Below are positions 6,554-9,634 of a DNA stretch of 9,634 nucleotides, piece after piece. Position numbers and translations under genes: made by a program. This DNA comes from Candidatus Dojkabacteria bacterium (GTDB lineage: Bacteria; Patescibacteriota; Dojkabacteria; B142; WJKM01). The stretch lies in assembly GCA_020429465.1 (NCBI GenBank), contig JAGQLH010000051.1, positions 1 through 9,634 of the forward strand, given 5' to 3'. Below the pieces are notes generated by a model. The model ran no database searches. It saw nothing but the letters and a program-made list of their open reading frames with translations, and was not told where the DNA came from. The first letter of the stretch is position 1. Each line of letters starts with the position of its first letter.

Positions 6554-7159
6554 ATGATTAAAGCGATAATATTTGATTTTGGTAATGTTATTAGTACCTT
6601 TGACAATGATCTTTTTATTGCCAGGATTGATGCATATTCAAATTTCAATACAGAAGAGCTCCATAATTTAATTTATGAAGAATCGGGTTTAACGGATCTT
6701 TATGAACGAGGAGAGATAAGTTCGAATGAATTGTTTGAGGAAATCTCAAAACTTTGTAATTTGAGCATGCCGATAGACAAATTTAGGATAGCGTATGGAG
6801 ATATATTTACTCCAATCCCAACTACGATTGATCTAGTAAAAAAATTGAAACAAAAATATAAAATTGCACTTCTTTCGAATACTAGTGAATGGGATTTTGA
6901 AATAGGGATCGAAGCATGTGAGGTATTTGATCTGTTTGATGCGGTGACCTTATCACATGTGGTTGGAGTGAAAAAGCCAGGGCAAGAAATATATAATGAT
7001 AGTCTCGGGAAATTGGGACTGAAACCAGAAGAATGCGTGTATATAGATGATATTAAGGAGTATGCTGACAAGGCGAAGGAGTTAGGTATACATGGTATCC
7101 ACTATAAATCCCAAGATGGATTGATGGGATCGTTAAAGGCCCTAGGGATCATTGTTTGA
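6554..7159 (+). CDS. HAD-superfamily (subfamily IA, YihX-like) phosphatase
   Basis: At 201 residues this has the usual length. Motif I is IFDFGNV with nucleophile Asp8. Motif II is LLSNTS (106-111). Motif III is the Lys in VKKPGQEIY (140-141). Motif IV is YIDDIKE, with metal-binding Asp165/Asp166. The helical stretch between about residues 15 and 85 forms the C1 cap. Motif I reads DxGN instead of DxD, as in the YihX group (a sugar-phosphate phosphatase in E. coli), so the change is normal for this branch and not a defect. It probably removes phosphate from a small sugar phosphate or nucleotide in the cytoplasm; the substrate is unknown. The ATG at 6554 has no clear ribosome site (AATAAAGCAG precedes it). 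It ends with TGA, which shows that TGA serves as a stop here. It lies 51 bp after the membrane protein gene. Confidence 0.92.
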   Translation: MIKAIIFDFGNVISTFDNDLFIARIDAYSNFNTEELHNLIYEESGLTDLYERGEISSNELFEEISKLCNLSMPIDKFRIAYGDIFTPIPTTIDLVKKLKQKYKIALLSNTSEWDFEIGIEACEVFDLFDAVTLSHVVGVKKPGQEIYNDSLGKLGLKPEECVYIDDIKEYADKAKELGIHGIHYKSQDGLMGSLKALGIIV

Positions 7160-7178
7160 GAGATGAAGTAATTTCGAC

Positions 7179-7185
7179 GGGGGGG
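7179..7185 (+). repeat. Seven-G homopolymer
   Basis: A run of seven G residues lies 20 bp after the phosphatase stop and 83 bp before the cupin start, in otherwise AT-rich DNA. It is outside coding sequence. Slippage here could alter the leader of the cupin message, but nothing shows that it does. Confidence 0.6.
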
Positions 7186-7268
7186 CAAATAGTAATGCGT
7201 ATTTAGGATCACATACGTATAAAGAAAAAAGTTTTACAATTAAAAATAAAATTCTTAAAATTCTTGAA

Positions 7269-7667
7269 ATGAACGGATTTCATACAAATATTGAAAAAGA
7301 GACAATTGATAATAAGAAATTTCGCAAAGTTCTGTATACTTCAAAACATAGTCAGTTGGTACTTATGAGCTTGCAACCTGGAGAAGAAATAGGTCTGGAA
7401 ACACATAATGATAATGATCAGTTTTTTAGATTTGAGAGTGGAAAGGGTAAATGTCTTATAGATGGCAATGAGTATAGTGTTTCGGATGGAGTTGCGGTAA
7501 TTGTTCCTGCGGGTGCTGAACATAATGTAATTAATACGTCAGATACTGAACCTCTTAGGATGTATACAATATATTCGCCAGCACATCACAAAGATCAAAT
7601 AGAAAGAGCTACAAAAGATGAAGCTGAAGCGAATGAAGAAGACTTTGATGGAATTACGACCGAATAA
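7269..7667 (+). CDS. Cupin-domain protein (mannose-6-phosphate isomerase-like cupin 2)
   Basis: This 132-residue protein is a single small cupin. The N-terminal strand FRKVLYTSKHSQLVLMSL and the DQFFRFESGKGKCLIDG region are typical of a widespread bacterial cupin group. Motif 2, with P80-x-G82-x-x-H85-x-x-x-N89 (VPAGAEHNVIN), is intact. Motif 1 keeps H46 but has D48 where the second His usually stands and Q51 where the Glu usually stands, so metal binding would use an altered set (H46, Q51, H85). This pattern appears to be shared by the group and is not a local loss. The last 25 residues are acidic and probably unstructured. Members of this type are soluble and of unsettled function. The ATG at 7269 follows CTTGAA with no Shine-Dalgarno. 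It is the last gene of the plus-strand run, before a non-coding region and tRNA-Gly. Confidence 0.9.
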   Translation: MNGFHTNIEKETIDNKKFRKVLYTSKHSQLVLMSLQPGEEIGLETHNDNDQFFRFESGKGKCLIDGNEYSVSDGVAVIVPAGAEHNVINTSDTEPLRMYTIYSPAHHKDQIERATKDEAEANEEDFDGITTE

Positions 7668-7690
7668 ACTAGATTGGAGGTCTTGAAATA

Positions 7691-7699
7691 TGGTATACT
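7691..7699 (+). promoter_or_regulatory. Extended -10 promoter upstream of the structured leader / tRNA-Gly
   Basis: TGGTATACT combines an extended -10 TGn with TATACT (five of six to consensus), which can work without a strong -35; the -35 position (AGATTG) is poor. It lies inside the loop of an inverted repeat, TGGAGG (7675-7680) and CCTCCA (7702-7707), whose right half falls at the expected start site near 7706. That arrangement could serve as an operator, or it could be a terminator-like stem for the cupin gene. Confidence 0.5.
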
Positions 7700-7705
7700 A
7701 GCCTC

Positions 7706-7850
7706 CAGACGCAGGTGTAGTGGCTACTCCACTATAGGCGGACAGGTATGTTAGTTTTCTTCCGACATTGCAGTCAAAGAATAAGACATACAAAGTTGTG
7801 AATCCCGTAAGATTGCAAAGCAATCACAGCGGGGTAAACTGAAAGAAAAG
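7706..7850 (+). ncRNA. Candidate structured RNA or folded leader upstream of tRNA-Gly
   Basis: No gene is seen in 7668-7867, but the strand from the extended -10 onward is rich in perfect stems. TGTAGTGG (7716-7723) pairs with CCACTATA (7729-7736) around a five-base loop, with one G-U. GTATGT (7746-7751) pairs with ACATAC (7786-7791). GATTGC (7811-7816) pairs with GCAATC (7820-7825) around AAA, and the outer pair CCCG (7804-7807) / CGGG (7830-7833) encloses it. I looked for landmark sequences of RNase P, SRP RNA, tmRNA and common riboswitches and found none. It may be a small RNA, or the 5' part of a tRNA-Gly precursor. Stems are read by eye, without energies. Confidence 0.4.
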
Positions 7851-7867
7851 ATCGTTAAAATCAATAA

Positions 7868-7942
7868 GCGGGTGTAGTATAGCGGCCATTATGTCAGTTT
7901 TCCAAACTGAAGATAGGGGTTCGATTCCCCTCACCCGCTCCA
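7868..7942 (+). tRNA. tRNA-Gly (anticodon TCC), CCA encoded
   Basis: The acceptor stem pairs GCGGGTG (7868-7874) with CACCCGC (7932-7938). The anticodon stem is TCAGT/ACTGA around loop TTTCCAA, which puts anticodon TCC at 7901-7903. The T-stem is AGGGG/CCCCT with loop TTCGATT. The discriminator is T7939 and is followed directly by CCA (7940-7942). The anticodon is TCC and not TCA, so it is an ordinary glycine tRNA and gives no sign of the UGA-to-Gly recoding known in some candidate phyla. Confidence 0.96.
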
Positions 7943-8000
7943 GAGTGTATTTATCTTCCCAAATCCCCCAATTTCCTTATTAGCATTGTTCGAAGAGAGT

Positions 8001-8025
8001 TCTACTCAATTGAGACTAGATTTTT
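8001..8025 (+). terminator. Probable intrinsic terminator after tRNA-Gly
   Basis: TCTACTC (8001-8007) can pair with GAG (8012-8014) and TAGA (8017-8020) around loop AATT, with a two-base AC bulge, and five T residues follow at 8021-8025. The T-run is on the plus strand, so it would end tRNA-Gly transcription before the convergent lipoprotein gene. The stem is AT-rich and bulged. Confidence 0.45.
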
Positions 8026-8046
8026 GAAGATCTCAGTCTTGAAAAT
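8017..8046. repeat. 30-bp element, copy 1 (beyond the stop of the shorter lipoprotein gene)
   Basis: This copy agrees with the one at 8687-8716 at 26 of 30 positions, sharing the core AGATCTCA-n-TCTTGA. Read on the minus strand it lies about 15 bp past the stop of the shorter lipoprotein gene. It overlaps the T-run of the tRNA-Gly terminator. It can also form an alternative stem, AGACTAGAT with ATCT-C-AGTCT. Confidence 0.7.
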
Positions 8047-8060
8047 TAATGTATGCAAAC

Positions 8061-8669
8061 TTAAATGTTATAAAAAGTCTCTGCAATAGCAATTAGTAAT
8101 GCTCTATCTTTTCCGAAGTTATTTCCTTGATATTCTCCTACTATTGATTTGGTAGTAGTCGGAGTAGAAGAAGAAAATGTGCCTGAAAGTAACTTATGAT
8201 TCTCCACGTATCCTAAGGTTATTAATTTATTACTAAAAAAAGTTTCTGGAATACAATCAACCGAATTGTAGTCCTCACAACCAATTCCAGACGCAGCAGT
8301 AGTGAATGCAAAGTCGAAGTTTTCCGATTGTACTTTTATATGTACACTCGGTTCTTCATTGTATGTTCCTTCGTATACTTCACATGTCCAGGTTTCTGGT
8401 ATATAAAAGCCAAAACGCAGTGCAGTTGTTTCGCATTTCTTAGTCAGTGATAGTTCATTCTGTTTAGATATGATTGGCGTAGGTGTTTCAGTCATAATAG
8501 GTGATGAGCTAGTTCTGATAGTAGGCGATTCTATTGGTGTAGTACTTATTATAGGAGTAGGTGTTTCAATAGATGTATTATCGTCACTGTTTTGGTTACT
8601 GAAAACACATCCCCCAAGAAATACTAAAGGTATCAATAAAATTATTAAATTTATTTTTATATTTTTCAT
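8061..8669 (-). CDS. Lipoprotein with TP-rich linker and small Cys-containing domain
   Basis: The protein has 202 residues. The N-terminus MKNIKINLIILLIPLVFLGGC is a clear lipoprotein signal with lipobox LGGC; Cys21 would be lipidated and the protein held on the outer face of the membrane. Residues 24-70 are a disordered linker with repeated ETPTP and ESPT units. The remaining domain of about 125 residues begins with an 'alrFGFYIPETWTCEVYEG' stretch and ends ALLIAIAETF, a layout like PsbP/DUF-type bacterial lipoprotein domains (YP..W near the start, I..TF at the end). It has four cysteines (79, 96, 131, 139) that may form two disulfides. The function is unknown. The ATG has no Shine-Dalgarno (AAATATACTCTC precedes it). 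It lies 56 bp downstream of a second, similarly built lipoprotein gene on the same strand, so the two look like diverged duplicates in one operon. Confidence 0.82.
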   Translation of the reverse strand: MKNIKINLIILLIPLVFLGGCVFSNQNSDDNTSIETPTPIISTTPIESPTIRTSSSPIMTETPTPIISKQNELSLTKKCETTALRFGFYIPETWTCEVYEGTYNEEPSVHIKVQSENFDFAFTTAASGIGCEDYNSVDCIPETFFSNKLITLGYVENHKLLSGTFSSSTPTTTKSIVGEYQGNNFGKDRALLIAIAETFYNI

Positions 8670-8686
8670 GAGAGTATATTTGAAAT

Positions 8687-8716
8687 TAGTTTTTTGGAGA
8701 TCTCAATCTTGAGAAT
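8687..8716. repeat. 30-bp element, copy 2 (beyond the stop of the longer lipoprotein gene)
   Basis: This second copy (26 of 30 identical to 8017-8046) lies in the 56-bp gap between the two lipoprotein genes. It is just past the stop of the longer gene and 17 bp before the start of the shorter one. It contains the palindrome GAGATCTC and the pairable TCTCA-ATCT-TGAGA. Confidence 0.7.
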
Positions 8717-8725
8717 ATTGTTGTG

Positions 8726-9490
8726 TTAGTCAGTAAAGGTAATCGTCCTAAGAATCATTACAAAACGCTCAAAATCAATATCCTTTTCTTGCCAGTCTTC
8801 GACTGATACGTATTTAGGTACATTGGTGCCCGAATAGTTTGTTTGATATCCAAGACTGTAGTATCGAGAATTCGGTTTAAAGCCAAACATTATCCCAATT
8901 GCATCTGGATCATATTCAAGTTCATAGTAAAGCGGACCTAGATGGTAAATAAATTGATGTGAGATAGTCGCGTTGGTATTTAACTCTGGGCCTACAATCA
9001 GATATTCGTTCCCATCAATAGAAAAGCTTGTGGAAGTAAACATGTCTGAATCCGTTACGGTCATTCCTCCATCCAATTCGTTTTCAGATGAGTAGATTTC
9101 AAGCTGTGAATTTTCACTACTCACGGTTAGAATCTGCACATCAGTTCTGCCAGATGATACAACTGGACCAAGGATATTAAATGAGCTTGGATACTTAAAA
9201 CTAATTTTAAGTTCATCATTTTTGTATTCTTTGTAGTCCTCACCTAAAACCTCTAAAACTTCCTGCTGAGTAGGTGAATTTTGTTGGATATTGTTACTAG
9301 GCTTAGGCGTAGGTGATTCACTAGCTTCTGGAGTATTACTTACAGATCCTGTCGGTGTTACTTCTTCGGTAGGCACAGTCGTAGGTGTAGGATCTATTGA
9401 ATCAGTGTTTTCGATAATAGAACAACCACCTAGTACAACTAAACTAGAAATTATCAGAACAGGCAGTAGTTTAAAGTTAATATTTTTCAC
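8726..9490 (-). CDS. Lipoprotein with TP-rich linker and PsbP-like domain
   Basis: The protein has 254 residues. The signal MKNINFKLLPVLIISSLVVL-GGC ends in a lipobox with Cys23. Residues about 30-75 are a Thr/Pro/Ser/Glu linker (DPTPTTVPTEEVTPTG...), followed by a globular domain of about 160 residues. The domain opens YKNDELKISFKYPSSFNI and ends FERFVMILRTITFTD. This is the pattern of PsbP-like/Mog1-fold domains common in lipoproteins of uncultured bacteria (Y.n..l.fsfkYP..w at the start, ...Il.TF.F.. at the end). It has no cysteine other than the lipidated one, unlike the neighbour. The start is GTG at 9488-9490. The nearest upstream ATG is followed at once by TAA, and an AAGGA is too far away (about 27 bp) to serve. 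It is the first gene of the minus-strand pair. The function is unknown; an envelope role is inferred. Confidence 0.82.
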   Translation of the reverse strand: MKNINFKLLPVLIISSLVVLGGCSIIENTDSIDPTPTTVPTEEVTPTGSVSNTPEASESPTPKPSNNIQQNSPTQQEVLEVLGEDYKEYKNDELKISFKYPSSFNILGPVVSSGRTDVQILTVSSENSQLEIYSSENELDGGMTVTDSDMFTSTSFSIDGNEYLIVGPELNTNATISHQFIYHLGPLYYELEYDPDAIGIMFGFKPNSRYYSLGYQTNYSGTNVPKYVSVEDWQEKDIDFERFVMILRTITFTD

Positions 9491-9634
9491 GATTACATAC
9501 TAATAAATTTATATCCTTAAAGTTTGAGTATGAAGATTACTAAATGCTACACCGTAAGAGGTGATGTTTGAACTACCGAATTTTATCATTTATAGCCTAC
9601 AGTTTGATTAGTTCTACTAATAGGACACAGATAG
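9491..9634. other. Non-coding right end, upstream of the lipoprotein pair
   Basis: These 144 bases contain no coding frame of note on either strand. Read on the minus strand they are the leader of the lipoprotein pair, with several TATAAA-like hexamers but no convincing -35/-10 pair. A small stem, CACC (9550-9553) with GGTG (9560-9563), is the only structure seen. Confidence 0.5.

Noticed and set aside
6575..6589. HAD motif I with a missing second Asp as a sign of inactivity
   Set aside because: The DxGN form is normal in the YihX-like branch, and motifs II-IV are intact.
7157..7942. Recoding of UGA to glycine, as in some candidate phyla
   Set aside because: The tRNA-Gly anticodon is TCC, and TGA ends the phosphatase gene at the expected length.
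8470..9503. Val/Gly-rich plus-strand frames opposite the lipoprotein genes
   Set aside because: They are antisense readings of the Thr/Pro-rich linkers; the minus-strand frames have lipoboxes and domain patterns.

Overview
This is an AT-rich bacterial window with small, tightly packed genes, two tRNA genes, TAA/TAG/TGA all behaving as stops, and almost no Shine-Dalgarno sequences. Its surface proteins have Thr/Pro-rich linkers, and one carries a dockerin-like C-terminus. Together these traits suggest an uncultured Patescibacteria/CPR-type genome (Microgenomates- or Dojkabacteria-like). That placement is inference from gene style: no marker gene is present.

Layout. (1) Positions 3-1337 hold the 3' part of a large gene related to PEP synthase / pyruvate phosphate dikinase. 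It appears to lack the phosphohistidine domain and the catalytic Cys, so it may be a pseudoenzyme. (2) A tRNA-Pro(TGG) follows, then a truncated GIY-YIG nuclease fragment 21 bp downstream and a two-helix membrane protein. (3) A convergent minus-strand gene encodes a small Cys-rich, probably zinc-binding protein. The 82-bp gap between it and the membrane protein gene holds a possible terminator. (4) A plus-strand run from 2639 to 7667 encodes a BASS-type transporter, a Nudix hydrolase, a secreted beta-propeller protein with a TP-rich linker and dockerin-like tail, a membrane-anchored extracytoplasmic protein, a HAD-family phosphatase and a cupin. The transporter, Nudix and propeller genes are 9-31 bp apart and may be co-transcribed. 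The later genes are spaced 51-109 bp apart. (5) A 200-bp non-coding stretch, 7668-7867, with several perfect stem-loops and an extended -10 promoter leads into a tRNA-Gly(TCC) with an encoded CCA and a probable terminator. (6) Two minus-strand lipoprotein genes with LGGC lipoboxes and TP-rich linkers follow. Each has the same imperfect 30-bp element just beyond its stop codon.

The window does not form one pathway. The recurring theme is the cell envelope: one transporter, two membrane-anchored proteins, one secreted or anchored propeller protein and two lipoproteins, mixed with small housekeeping enzymes. The observations most worth following up are the degenerate PEP-synthase relative, the structured RNA candidate upstream of tRNA-Gly, the dockerin-bearing propeller protein, and the duplicated lipoprotein-plus-repeat unit. 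I found no CRISPR array, transposase, prophage module or recognisable defence system.
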